NCBI RefSeq assembly: GCF_024171945.1
Contig: NZ_JAMTCR010000002.1
Location: 186,001-250,000 of the forward strand
Length of the DNA stretch: 64,000 nt
Source: Actinokineospora globicatena
Lineage (GTDB): Bacteria > Actinomycetota > Actinomycetes > Mycobacteriales > Pseudonocardiaceae
Direction of reading: 5' to 3'
In this document: positions 7,806 to 16,287 of the stretch, one piece after another
Position numbering within the stretch: the stretch's first letter is position 1
Layout of the letters: each line of letters opens with the position of its first letter
The notes under the pieces: generated by a model
What the model was told of the DNA's origin: nothing
What the model saw: the letters and a program-made list of their open reading frames with translations, nothing else
Database searches by the model: none
Position numbers and translations under genes: made by a program

Positions 7806-8287
7806 GCTGTCTGTTGTGGATCTTGTCGCCGGGTGTTGCCGGGTGTTGCCGGGCGACTTTTCGTTGGCGGCGATGGGTTGTGTCGCGTGGACGGCGTGAG
7901 CTGGGGATCTGGTGATGAGACCTGGTTGAAGTTCATTCTGCTGGGGGACAGGAGTTATCCACATGTGGATCTCTGCGGGGGTCGGTTCAAGATCGAATGT
8001 CGGGGGGTCCTTGTAGACTGGACCAGGGCCGCCCCCCGGAGAGGGTGGGGGCTGGGCGGGGGAGGGACCGCGCGCGGGCGCGAAGCGGGCGTTGCGGGGT
8101 GGGGGGTGTTGCGAGGCCGGGTGGGCGTTGCGGGGTAGGGACGTTTGCCGGGCGGGGGGGCGTTGCGTGGCCCGGGGGCGCTTCTGCAAAGGGGTTACCT
8201 CAGCAGCGGGGGCACTGCGGCGGCGGAAACGCCTCTTGCGCGTAGGAGCTCCGACGCGCGGGGCTGTGATGGGACGAGGAATGCGGC
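7806..8287. other. gene-free convergent interval containing repeat copy A
   Basis: No supported gene. It holds three near-perfect tandem copies of GCCGGGTGTT (about 7829-7852), the dispersed repeat copy A, and then a G-rich stretch (about 8085-8175) built from degenerate copies of GGGCGTTGCGGGGT. The interval lies between the 3' ends of the permease and the thiamine-transport ATPase. Frames that cross it on the minus strand are proline/histidine-rich shadows. Confidence 0.6.
7940..8075 (+). repeat. dispersed DnaA-box repeat, copy A
   Basis: A DnaA-box consensus TTATCCACA (7955-7963) directly abuts an inverted box (7964-7972), giving the palindrome ATCCACATGTGGAT. About 38 bp later comes GGGGGTCCTTGTAGACTG, then CCAGGGCCGCCCCCCGG, and G-tracts GGGTGGGGGCTGGGCGGGGGAGGG-like that could fold as a quadruplex. 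Closely matches copy D on the opposite strand (including the 3-bp change TTG/CGG before TAGACTG) and shares its core with copies B and C. Confidence 0.85.
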
Positions 8288-9316
8288 CTAGAGGACGTCG
8301 TGGGCTCGTGGGGTTTTCGGGGTTGGGGTGATGATGGCTAGGCCGTCGGGGGCTAGGGAGAGGGTGGTGGGGGTGCCGGGGGTTGGGGGGGTTGTGATGC
8401 TGGTGATGGCGTCCACTTGGCCTGCGGATGTGGTGACCGTGAGGCGGATGTGGTCGCGGCGGTGGACGGCCGTGAGGATGGTTGCGGGGGTGGGGCCGGG
8501 GCCAGCGTGGAGGGCTGTGGGGCGGAGGCCCAGGCGGACAGGGCCGTCGGGGGCGGTGAGGGGAGCGGGGCCGAAGGGGGTCTGGATGGTGCCGTTCAGG
8601 GCGGTGCCATCCATAAAGGTGGTGCAGCCCAGGAAACGGGCAGTGTCCTCGTCCGTCGGATAGCGCCAAACCTGTTCAGGGGTACCGGTCTGGACGATCC
8701 GACCAGCGCGCATCACGGCCACGCGACTGGCCAGGGTGAAGGCTTCGTCGTGGTCGTGGGTGACGACCAGTGCCGTCGTACCGGAGTCGCGCAGGAGTCG
8801 GGAAAGGTCGATGGCCAGCTGCTCCCGGAGCGATCTGTCCAAAGCAGACAATGGCTCATCCAGCAGCAGCAACCGAGGCCGGGGAGCCAAAGCGCGAGCC
8901 AAGGCGACGCGTTGTTGTTCGCCGCCTGAAAGTTCCGTCACCCGCCGCGGGCCGAAACCCTCAAGGCCGACCAGCTCCAGCAGCTCATCCACCCGACCTT
9001 CGACGCGCCGCTCCCCCGCCATGCGCAGCCCGAAGGCGACGTTCCCGGCGACCGTCCGGTGCGGGAACAGTTGCCCATCCTGGAAAACCAGCCCGAAACC
9101 ACGGCGGTGCACCGGAACGCCACTCAGATCGACCCCGTCCCACGAGATCACCCCGTCCGCCGGTTCCAGGCCCGCGACCGCGCGCAGCAGCGTCGACTTA
9201 CCGCAGCCGGACGGCCCCAGCAGCGCCAGCACCTCACCGTCGGCGATCTCCATGTCCACAGAGGACACAGCAGGCACCCTGCCGTACCGCACGGTCACGC
9301 CCTCAACGCGGAGCAT
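8288..9316 (-). CDS. thiamine-type ABC importer ATP-binding protein
   Basis: 342 residues. Walker A GPSGCGKST, Q-loop VFQDGQLFPH, signature LSGGEQQRVALARAL, Walker B LLLLDEPLSALD and H-switch VTHDHDEA are intact. The C-terminal third is a TOBE-like regulatory domain (VRLGLRPTALH), as in Fe3+/thiamine/sulfate-type importers. ATG 9316 has GGAGGGAAG about 6 nt upstream; the ATG at 9331 has none and was rejected. By context it energises the two-domain permease and binding protein encoded further upstream, from which it is separated by an opposite-strand hydrolase gene. Confidence 0.88.
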   Translation of the reverse strand: MLRVEGVTVRYGRVPAVSSVDMEIADGEVLALLGPSGCGKSTLLRAVAGLEPADGVISWDGVDLSGVPVHRRGFGLVFQDGQLFPHRTVAGNVAFGLRMAGERRVEGRVDELLELVGLEGFGPRRVTELSGGEQQRVALARALAPRPRLLLLDEPLSALDRSLREQLAIDLSRLLRDSGTTALVVTHDHDEAFTLASRVAVMRAGRIVQTGTPEQVWRYPTDEDTARFLGCTTFMDGTALNGTIQTPFGPAPLTAPDGPVRLGLRPTALHAGPGPTPATILTAVHRRDHIRLTVTTSAGQVDAITSITTPPTPGTPTTLSLAPDGLAIITPTPKTPRAHDVL

Positions 9317-9341
9317 CGGACTTCCCTCCATACTGGGTGGC

Positions 9342-9842
9342 GTGCTGACCTTGCTGCTCCCCGGCCACGGCTACACCGCGACCATGCCCCTGCTGGACTA
9401 CCTCCGCGAGGCGACCACCCGCCGGGGCGCTGACGTCATGCCGGTGACCTGGCCCGACGGGTTCACGCCGGAACGAGTCCCCGCGCACGTGGCCGCCATC
9501 CTCGACGGCCTTGCCGAGCCGCCCTTGGTGATCGCGAAGTCGCTGGGGACGTTCAGCGCCGGGGTGGTCGCCGAGCGCGGGCTCACGGCGGTCTGGCTGA
9601 CGCCTGTGCTGACCGACGCCGCCGTGGTCGCCGGGATCAGGGCCAACCCGGCGCCCGCGTTGCTGGTGGGTGGCACGGCGGACCGGTTCTGGGACGGCGA
9701 GCTGGCGAGGAGCCTGTCCCCGCACGTGCTGGAGGTCGACGGCGCCGACCACTCGATGCTGGTGCCCGGCCCGATGGCCCGCTCGGCAGCCGTGCTCGGC
9801 CAGGTCTGCACGGCGGTCGAGGAGTTCTTGGACGGGCACTAG
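9342..9842 (+). CDS. small alpha/beta-hydrolase
   Basis: 166 residues, GTG start with GGGTGG just upstream. Opens with the strand LTLLLPGHGYTA, has a nucleophile-elbow-like IAKSLGTFSAG (Ser in K-S-L-G-T), Asp in GGTADRFWD and His in GADHSML: a complete S-D-H set in dienelactone-hydrolase-like order. Substrate unknown. It lies on the strand opposite to the thiamine-transport genes: its start is 25 bp from that of the ATPase and its TAG stop shares the palindrome CTAG (9839-9842) with the permease stop. It thus splits an otherwise continuous minus-strand operon. Confidence 0.8.
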   Translation: MLTLLLPGHGYTATMPLLDYLREATTRRGADVMPVTWPDGFTPERVPAHVAAILDGLAEPPLVIAKSLGTFSAGVVAERGLTAVWLTPVLTDAAVVAGIRANPAPALLVGGTADRFWDGELARSLSPHVLEVDGADHSMLVPGPMARSAAVLGQVCTAVEEFLDGH

Positions 9843-11437
9843 AACTCCCCGACCGAGCCGACGCGCAGCCGGTCGACGGTGATCACGATGGCCACCGTGA
9901 CCAGCATCAACAGCGTGCAGGATGCGTACGCCAGCTGGTTGTTCAGCTCACCCGGCCTGGCCACGAGCCGCCCGATGACCACCGGCAGCGTCGCCGACTC
10001 TGGTCGCGCCAGGAAGCTGGTCGCGCCGAACTCCCCCAGGGCGACGGCGTAGGCGAAGGCGGTCGCGGCGAGGAACGACCGGGCGGCCAGCGGGATGTCG
10101 ACCTCGCGCCAGACCTGCCACGGCGCGGCGCCCAGGGTGGCGGCGGCCTGGCGGAGGCGGTCGTCGATCGACCGCAGCACCGGCAGCAGGGTGCGGATGA
10201 CCAGCGGCGTCACCACCAGCGCCTGCGCGAGCGGGACCAGCAACGGGGACGTGCGCAGGTCGCCGGGCAGCGCGTCCAGGGTGATCAGGTACCCGAAGCC
10301 GACCGTCACGGCGGACACGCCCAGCGGCAGCATCATCGCGGTGTCGATGGTCTCGATGAGGCTCGGCCGGGCCCTGGTGCGACCCAACGTCACCAGTGCG
10401 ACGCAGGTCAGCACGCCGAGCACCAGTGCGAGCCAGGTCGCATCGGTGGCGGCGCGCAGCGAGTTGAGCACCGCTTCCCAGCCCGTGACCTGCAACGACC
10501 CGCGAAAGCCGGTGCCGCCGATCGCACGGTAGCCGTCCAGGCCCGACTCGAACGACTTCGCGACCAGCGACACGATCGGCACCATCAACGCCACAACGAC
10601 GCCCCATGCCGCCGCAACGATGCCCCACTCGCCCCCCACCGGACGCCGCGCGGTGTCGGCCCGGCCCCGCAGTCGCAACGCCGTCGACCGGCGGCGCAAA
10701 ATTGCCCCGATCACCAGTACCGCAACAACCGAGGCCAGCTGCAACATCGACAACGCCGCCGCACCGGTGAGGTCGAACAGCTGCACGGTGCGCAGGTAGA
10801 TCTCAGTCTCCAGCGTCGCGTACTCCCCGCCCCCGAGCAGCAGGACGACACCGAAGCTGGTGGCGCAGAACAAGAACACGACCGCGGCCGACGACGAGAT
10901 CGCGGGCCGCAACACCGGCAGCGTCACCGAGAAGAACGTCCGCCACCGCGAAGCCCCGAGCGACCGCGCCGCGTCCTCCGCCCGTCTGTCCACATGCGAC
11001 CACAACGCCGCCACCGTGCGCGCGACGACGGCCACGTTGAAGAACGCGTTCGCCAGGATGATCGCCAGCGGCCCGCCGTCACCGAACAGCGACCGGAACG
11101 CGAGGCCAACGACCACCGTCGGCAGCACGAACGGCACCATCACCGCAGCGCGAACGAACCCGTTTCCCCACAACGACGTCCGCGCCAGCAAGAACGCCAC
11201 CGGCAACCCGGTCAGCACCGCGACAGCGGTAGCGGCCGCCGCCTGGCCGAGGGTGAAGCCGACGATGGACCAGGTGTCCGGACTGGACAAGACCGCGCCG
11301 ACGCCGGGGCCCAGGCCGAGGCGGACGATCGCCACCACCGGCCACAGGAAGAAGACAGCGAGGAACCCCAGCGGCAGCGCGGCCGTGGCCAGCGCGCCGG
11401 TCAGGCCCGGACGGCCGTGCGCCACTGCTCGATCCAC
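9839..11437 (-). CDS. thiamine-type ABC importer, fused two-domain permease
   Basis: About 532 residues with two copies of the binding-protein-dependent inner-membrane domain (roughly 12 membrane helices). EAA-type coupling motifs are seen as ARSLGASRWRTFFSVTLPVLRPA (about 155-177) and AATLGAAPWQVWREVDIPLAARS (about 430-455). Fused permeases of this kind occur in ThiP and FbpB families. Start overlaps the 3' end of the binding-protein gene (GTG 11437, or GTG 11425 with a weaker context). The riboswitch and binding protein upstream argue for thiamine or its derivatives as substrate. Confidence 0.88.
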   Translation of the reverse strand: MDRAVAHGRPGLTGALATAALPLGFLAVFFLWPVVAIVRLGLGPGVGAVLSSPDTWSIVGFTLGQAAAATAVAVLTGLPVAFLLARTSLWGNGFVRAAVMVPFVLPTVVVGLAFRSLFGDGGPLAIILANAFFNVAVVARTVAALWSHVDRRAEDAARSLGASRWRTFFSVTLPVLRPAISSSAAVVFLFCATSFGVVLLLGGGEYATLETEIYLRTVQLFDLTGAAALSMLQLASVVAVLVIGAILRRRSTALRLRGRADTARRPVGGEWGIVAAAWGVVVALMVPIVSLVAKSFESGLDGYRAIGGTGFRGSLQVTGWEAVLNSLRAATDATWLALVLGVLTCVALVTLGRTRARPSLIETIDTAMMLPLGVSAVTVGFGYLITLDALPGDLRTSPLLVPLAQALVVTPLVIRTLLPVLRSIDDRLRQAAATLGAAPWQVWREVDIPLAARSFLAATAFAYAVALGEFGATSFLARPESATLPVVIGRLVARPGELNNQLAYASCTLLMLVTVAIVITVDRLRVGSVGEF

Positions 11438-12438
11438 CGCTCCCGGTTCGCCTGGATGTCGTCGGCGGGCAGCGTCGACGGCGCCTCCGGCCGGGGCGAG
11501 GCCTGCTGCCAGGCCGTGGGCAGCTCGACGCCGTCGCGCACCGGGTAGACGTACATGGCCTCCGGCACCAGCTTCTGGAACGTCTCGGAGATCAGGAAGT
11601 CGACCACCTTGCGGGCGTCGTCCGGGTTCTTCGCGCCGTTGAGCACACCGGCGTACTCCACCTGGCGGAAGCAGGTGTCGAGCAGCGCGGAGGTGCGGGG
11701 CTTGCCGTCGTCACCGATCTCGGCCGACGGGGACGACGCGTAGGACACGACCAGCGGCCGCGGCCCCTTGCCGGAGGACCCGGAGAACTCCTGGGTGTAG
11801 GCCTCCTCCCAGCCGCTGACGACCTTGACGCCGTTGTCCTTGAGGCGCTTCCAGTAGTTCGCCCAGTCCTTGGTGCCGTAGTGCGCCACGGTGGCCATCA
11901 GGAACGCGAGGCCGGGCGAGCTGGTCGCCGGGTCCTCCACGACCAGCAGGTCCTTGTAGCGCGGGTCGGCGAGGTCCTCGAAGGTCGCCGGGGTGGCCAG
12001 CTCGCGACCGGCCAGGGCGCCGAGGTCGACGTTGACGCACACGTCGCCGACGTCCACCGCCGTGAGCCTGCCCGAGTTGTCCACCGCGTACTTCTGCGGA
12101 CCCTTGTCGGCGTCGGCGGGCTTGTACTCGGCGAAGACACCCTCCGTGAGCGCGCGTGCGGCGAACGTGGTGTCCACTCCGAACGCCGCGTCCCCGATCG
12201 GCGCGGCCTTGGTGAGCACGAGCTGGGCGGTCAGCGCGCCCGCGTCCCCGCTCTTGCGCACGTCGATCTTGATCCCGGTGTCGGCCTTGAACTTGTCCAG
12301 CACCGACTGCTCGACGGAGAACGAGTCGTGCGTGACGAGGACCACCGTGCGCTCGGCGTTGTCCTGGGTGCTGGTGGTGCACCCCGCGACCAGCGGGATG
12401 GTCATGGCGGCGGCCAGCAGGAGACTGCGTCTGCGCAT
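11401..12438 (-). CDS. thiamine ABC transporter substrate-binding lipoprotein
   Basis: 345 residues. Lipoprotein signal MRRRSLLLAAAMTIPLVAGC with lipidation at C20. The mature part resembles ThiB/TbpA: VVLVTHDSFSVEQSVLDKFKADTG, GALTAQLVLTKAAPIGDAAFGVD and the YASSPSAE stretch typical of thiamine-binding proteins. ATG 12438 has AGGAAGG upstream; a longer frame would overlap the riboswitch and was rejected. Expression should be repressed by thiamine pyrophosphate through the leader at 12471-12559. Confidence 0.9.
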   Translation of the reverse strand: MRRRSLLLAAAMTIPLVAGCTTSTQDNAERTVVLVTHDSFSVEQSVLDKFKADTGIKIDVRKSGDAGALTAQLVLTKAAPIGDAAFGVDTTFAARALTEGVFAEYKPADADKGPQKYAVDNSGRLTAVDVGDVCVNVDLGALAGRELATPATFEDLADPRYKDLLVVEDPATSSPGLAFLMATVAHYGTKDWANYWKRLKDNGVKVVSGWEEAYTQEFSGSSGKGPRPLVVSYASSPSAEIGDDGKPRTSALLDTCFRQVEYAGVLNGAKNPDDARKVVDFLISETFQKLVPEAMYVYPVRDGVELPTAWQQASPRPEAPSTLPADDIQANRERWIEQWRTAVRA

Positions 12439-12470
12439 GGGAGTCCTTCCTCGGGCGAGCGCGCCACGAG

Positions 12471-12559
12471 CACCTCCCTGCGCGGGCATGATCCCGATCA
12501 GGTGTGGACGGTCGAGGGCCGCGTGCCCTCCTCTCAGCCCGGCGTGCCGGACTCCCGTG
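12471..12559 (-). promoter_or_regulatory. TPP riboswitch (THI element)
   Basis: On the minus strand the leader carries the conserved CTGAGA, then CACACCTGATCGGGATCATG and CCGCGCAGGGA, i.e. the pyrimidine-sensing and pyrophosphate-sensing helices of the THI box, closed by CGGGAG at the 5' end and CAGGGAGGTG at the 3' end. It lies 32 bp upstream of the binding-protein start and so controls thiamine import, probably at translation initiation because no intrinsic terminator is visible between the aptamer and the ATG. Confidence 0.93.
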
Positions 12560-12602
12560 GCGAGATGAGCGTACGCCTGCGGTTGGGGCCAGGATGGGGA
12601 CC

Positions 12603-12896
12603 ATGGCGCAACTGCTGAGCGACCCCGAGATCGGCAAGGCCCTGGGCAGGCTGCCCAAGTGGCGACTGGTGGAGGGCGGGCTGGTCCTGGTGGCCCAGTT
12701 CGCCGACTTCGCCCAGGCGATCCAGGCGGTGAACCGGGTGGCCGAGATCGCCGAGAACGACAACCACCACCCGGACATCGACATCCGGTGGAACAAGGTC
12801 ACCTTCCGCTGCTCCACGCACTCCGCGGGCGGGGTGACCGCGCTGGACACCAGCCTGGCCACGGAGATCGACGGCATCGTCTCCGCCATCGGCTGA
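12603..12896 (+). CDS. pterin-4a-carbinolamine dehydratase (PCD/DCoH-like)
   Basis: 97 residues, the usual length. Contains ENDNHHPDIDIRWNKVTFRCSTHS: the conserved HHP (H55-H56-P57), the W-N-K-V strand and H73 form the PCD signature. The enzyme dehydrates 4a-hydroxytetrahydropterin made by aromatic amino-acid hydroxylases; many bacterial members are only distantly linked to such a hydroxylase and none is visible here. ATG 12603 is preceded by GGGGA; an in-frame ATG lies three codons earlier. Divergent from the riboswitch-controlled operon. Confidence 0.9.
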   Translation: MAQLLSDPEIGKALGRLPKWRLVEGGLVLVAQFADFAQAIQAVNRVAEIAENDNHHPDIDIRWNKVTFRCSTHSAGGVTALDTSLATEIDGIVSAIG

Positions 12897-13558
12897 CCGA
12901 GGGGGCGGCGCCCACCAGCGCCGCCTCCCCCGCCGTCACCCCCGGAACGGGCCGGTGACCTGGTAGGTGATGCCGCCGTGGATCGTGCCCGCGGTGCCGA
13001 GGAGCGCTGGGCCTGGGGCCAAGCGACCACCTGTGACAGAGAGTGGCCGCTGACCTGCGGGAGCGGGGCGATCACACCCGCCAGGGTGACCACGTCGACC
13101 CCCATGACAGCGTCGGCCACCGGGACGGACAGGTCCCCGCCCACCACCCCGCGGCGCCTTTGGCCACGGTGGTCGTCGACGCGCCCGCGTCGGGGCCCTC
13201 ATGCGGTGGCGAACCAGCAGGTGCCCGCCGCGACGCCCCGGTCCACCGGGTTCACCACACGACCGCGCCGGACCACAGCACTCTGTCCCCGCGCTGTTGG
13301 ACACTTGAGTCCGCTGCGGGGTCTACAGCTGTGAAAATCAGATCGCGGTATCCATTTCCCGGTCACCTTGGATTGGCCGAAAATAGCGAGATACCTGGTT
13401 CGGGTGACGATCTCGCGAATACCACGGGGTGGATGAGCACGGACGTTGTAACGATCCCCCGGGGTGCGGTGACTACCTGGGTAGGTGATCCGGAATGTGC
13501 TGGCGTTGTCAGGGAATCGTCGTCGACCATTTCCTGTTCGAGAACCGGGGGGACCGCG
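12897..13558. other. gene-free interval with possible decayed reading frame
   Basis: No intact gene fits. On the minus strand between about 13330 and 12936 three coding-like pieces occur in different frames in a consistent order: VVNPVDRGVAAGTCWFAT, then GDLSVPVADAVMGVDVVTLAGVI, then GTAGTIHGGITYQVTGPF. This looks like a gene broken by frameshifts, but I cannot name the family and chance in GC-rich sequence is possible. The right part (13330-13558) is the leader of the next gene and has lower GC than its surroundings. Confidence 0.3.
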
Positions 13559-15235
13559 ATGGGTCCGGGGACGACGTGCCCGGTGTGCCTGCTCGCCGAC
13601 CCGGTCGGTGCGCACTGCCCCGAGTGCGGGTGGGTGCTGTCGGCGGGGCCGTGGGCGGGCGTCCCCTCACCAGCGCGGGCGGAGTCCTACGCCACGGCGT
13701 TCGCGCGGGCTTGCCGCAGGTGGGACCTGGCGGTGGCGGCGCGGGCCGCGGGGTACCCGGGGGCAGGTGAGCCGGACCGGCTGGACCGGTTGCTGGCCTT
13801 TGTGCGCGGTCCTCGTCCAGAGCGTGGCGATGTGGTCGCTGCCGTCGAAGCCTTGACGGTCGAGGGTGTTGAGGCGATCGACGAGGTGATCACGCCAGCG
13901 CTGCTGTCGGGCGCCACGGTCGTGGACATCCATCCGGCGGGGGTGACCCTTGTGCGACTTGGAGTCGACGACCTAGGGCGACCACGAGTGTCCACACCGG
14001 AGTTTCTTGACTGGCACTCGCTCGGGCTCTCAGCGGATGAGGACAGCGCGCGGTTCGACTTGGCGGGTGGGACGAGCGTGGTCACGTTGCCGGAATGGCC
14101 TGAGGACGCCGTGGTGCTGAACCGGCTCGCGGGGTGGCCCGGGATCGATGTGCCGGGCGCTCACCTCATCAGCGGCGATGAACCGGCGGTGGACGACGAC
14201 CTGGTCTTGGCGCTGGCCGGTGGCGTACCGCAGCGGCACGGATGTGGGCTGATCCTCGTGGATGTGGCGGCGAACGGGCGCACGAGCGTGGTCGTTCACC
14301 CGTTGTTCCCGGCGGGGGCCACCGCGCTCGACAGCCCGGAGGCGGTGGTGCGGATCGCCGCGCCGCCGCAGGACGATCCACTGTTGCTCGCGGTCGTCGC
14401 TGGTCCGGCGGGTACGCCGCCGTGGCACCGCACGCTGATCCGCACCGCCATGGTCGAACTCGCACCGGACGAGCAGCACACTGTCCGATTCCGACTGACC
14501 GGGCCGGGCACCGTCGAGATCACGTCGCCGGACACGGAGGCTGTTGAGGTCGACTGCTTGGCAGACGTGGTCAAGCAGGTCCCGACGCGGTATCGGCGGC
14601 GGGACAGTGCAGCCGATCTGGCCGTTGCCGTCGAACTTGGTGGCGCCGCGTTCGCGAAGCGGCAGGAGTTGGCCTTGGCGCTGTTCGACTCGATCGAGCG
14701 TGGGCATCCGGCGCCGTCGTCGGTCCGGGTCGCGGTGCTGGCGTATTCAGACCACAAAGGACGTGCTCCGCAGCAGGTTCTGACCGTGCACGAGTTCAGC
14801 GGTCTCGTTGCGGCTAGGGGGTTTGTCGCCGGTTTGCATGCCGCCCCGCTGATTGGTTCTGTCGCGGCGCCGGTGGAGGACGCGTTGTGGGCGGCGGCGA
14901 GTCTGCCGTGGCGTTCGGTCGCGCGCACGTTGGTGCTGCTGGGAAGTCGTCCACCGCACTCCGCCGAACACGGTTGCCCCAACGGACACCGCTGGGACGA
15001 CCTGGTGCGCAGGCTCGAACGCGACGAGGTGCACCGGGTCGTGGTGTGGGACCAGTTCGGCGACGAGCCGATCCCCGCGGTCTGGTCGGCGCTGAGCAGA
15101 CCGCACACCCCGTTGCGCGCGGACTGGGTGGCCGCCGACCGGCTCGCCGCCGACGCCCGCGCGTTGGGCCGCACCGGCGCGGCCACCGCGCTGCCGTTCC
15201 CGCTCACCAGGCTCCCGCAGCAGGAGACCCGATGA
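13559..15235 (+). CDS. zinc-ribbon protein with C-terminal vWA-like domain
   Basis: 558 residues. An N-terminal zinc ribbon is formed by C7-x2-C10 and C20-x2-C23. The middle (about 60-360) is unassigned and beta-rich. From about 345 the pattern LAVAVELGGAAFAKR, VRVAVLAYSDH, PVEDALWAAASLPWR, ARTLVLLGSRPPH and HRVVVWDQF follows the strand order of a von Willebrand A domain, but the MIDAS D-x-S-x-S is replaced by E-L-G-G-A, so metal binding is doubtful. ATG 13559 has GGGGGGA upstream; the longer frame from 13043 has no support. Its stop overlaps the Hsp70-like gene start (ATGA). Confidence 0.72.
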   Translation: MGPGTTCPVCLLADPVGAHCPECGWVLSAGPWAGVPSPARAESYATAFARACRRWDLAVAARAAGYPGAGEPDRLDRLLAFVRGPRPERGDVVAAVEALTVEGVEAIDEVITPALLSGATVVDIHPAGVTLVRLGVDDLGRPRVSTPEFLDWHSLGLSADEDSARFDLAGGTSVVTLPEWPEDAVVLNRLAGWPGIDVPGAHLISGDEPAVDDDLVLALAGGVPQRHGCGLILVDVAANGRTSVVVHPLFPAGATALDSPEAVVRIAAPPQDDPLLLAVVAGPAGTPPWHRTLIRTAMVELAPDEQHTVRFRLTGPGTVEITSPDTEAVEVDCLADVVKQVPTRYRRRDSAADLAVAVELGGAAFAKRQELALALFDSIERGHPAPSSVRVAVLAYSDHKGRAPQQVLTVHEFSGLVAARGFVAGLHAAPLIGSVAAPVEDALWAAASLPWRSVARTLVLLGSRPPHSAEHGCPNGHRWDDLVRRLERDEVHRVVVWDQFGDEPIPAVWSALSRPHTPLRADWVAADRLAADARALGRTGAATALPFPLTRLPQQETR

Positions 15236-16287
15236 ACCGGGAGCGGGCGGTCGGGATCGACATGGGCACGGCACGGACGAAGATCGCAACGGCCGGGTCG
15301 GTGCACGAGTGCGCAAGCCCACCGCTGTCAGCCGGGTCGGCGACGGGGATCGCCGAGCACGTCGCCACTCGGACGGCCGCGCGCCAGTTGGCCGAGTTCC
15401 TCAGCGCGCTGTTCACAGACCTGGTGCCGGTGGTGCCGGAGAAGGCGAGTGTGGTGCTGGCGGTGCCGGACCGCTGGGCGGTTTTCAGTGCGGACAAGGT
15501 GATCCCGCCAGCGAGCAGCCGGACGGGCCGGGTGCTGTCCCGGGTGCTGATCGACTCGGTCGGGTTCGCCTCCGCGCGGTTGGTTCCGGGATTGCAGTGC
15601 GTCGCGGCGGCGCAGAGCAGGCCGGGGCGACAGGCCGGATCGTTGCTGGTGCTGGACGTTGGGGCGTCCACTGTGGATGCTGCGGTCTACGTCCTCGACG
15701 GGCCGACCACTCGGCTGATCGATGTCGCGCACGGGGACCTGACCAGTGCGGGGTGGCGCGACTCGCCGAGCGAGGTCGCCGCGGCGGCGGTTGGTCGGTT
15801 GTTGGCGCGGGTCGACGGCCCGCTGGTGCCGCACGCCGTCGTGACCGGGGGCAACGCGACGGCTGCAGTGCTGGAGGCGGTCCGGAGTGCGGCGGCCGGG
15901 CGGATCACATCGGTGCGGTGGGCGGATCCGACGGAGACAGCTCGGGGTGCACTGCTGATCGCCCGAAGAGAGTCGACGGCCCTGGCGGAGTACCCGCACA
16001 ACGTTGGCGTTTCGGCACACCTGATCCGCGACGGTCTACTTGAGACTTTGGTACTGCCGCTTACCGCCTCTCCCATGCGGCTGACGGTCACGGATGATCA
16101 CATGGGCCCGTTGCCGGTCGTGATCCAGCTCGACCGCTCGGGTTCGTGGCTTCCCGCCGGCCTGGCAGCTGATGTGGCACCGGGCGAGCATGAAATCGCC
16201 CTGCTGCCCCGAAATGGCACCCACGGCGCGATCCGGATCGGTTCTGAAGTCCACCGGATCGCGTTAGTCGCGAGCGCGGAGAGCTGA
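15232..16287 (+). CDS. Hsp70/actin-fold ATPase-like protein
   Basis: 351 residues. Phosphate-1 motif AVGIDMGTARTKIATA at the N-terminus, phosphate-2 LLVLDVGASTVDAAVYVLDG near 140-160, and adenosine motif VPHAVVTGGNATAAVLEAVR near 200 define an Hsp70-like nucleotide-binding domain. There is no canonical substrate-binding domain; about 100 C-terminal residues form a beta-rich tail. Start is coupled (ATGA) to the zinc-ribbon/vWA-like gene, so the two products probably work together. Its 3' end overlaps the convergent Clp-N gene by 24 bp. Confidence 0.82.
   Translation: MNRERAVGIDMGTARTKIATAGSVHECASPPLSAGSATGIAEHVATRTAARQLAEFLSALFTDLVPVVPEKASVVLAVPDRWAVFSADKVIPPASSRTGRVLSRVLIDSVGFASARLVPGLQCVAAAQSRPGRQAGSLLVLDVGASTVDAAVYVLDGPTTRLIDVAHGDLTSAGWRDSPSEVAAAAVGRLLARVDGPLVPHAVVTGGNATAAVLEAVRSAAAGRITSVRWADPTETARGALLIARRESTALAEYPHNVGVSAHLIRDGLLETLVLPLTASPMRLTVTDDHMGPLPVVIQLDRSGSWLPAGLAADVAPGEHEIALLPRNGTHGAIRIGSEVHRIALVASAES

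Noticed and set aside
7820-8175. Short tandem repeats considered as a CRISPR array
   Set aside because: Units are 10-14 bp, contiguous and degenerate, without spacers; no cas genes in the window.
11711-13147. 478-residue minus-strand frame through the riboswitch and pterin dehydratase gene
   Set aside because: Crosses a well-supported riboswitch, the binding-protein gene in another frame and the dehydratase gene in antisense.
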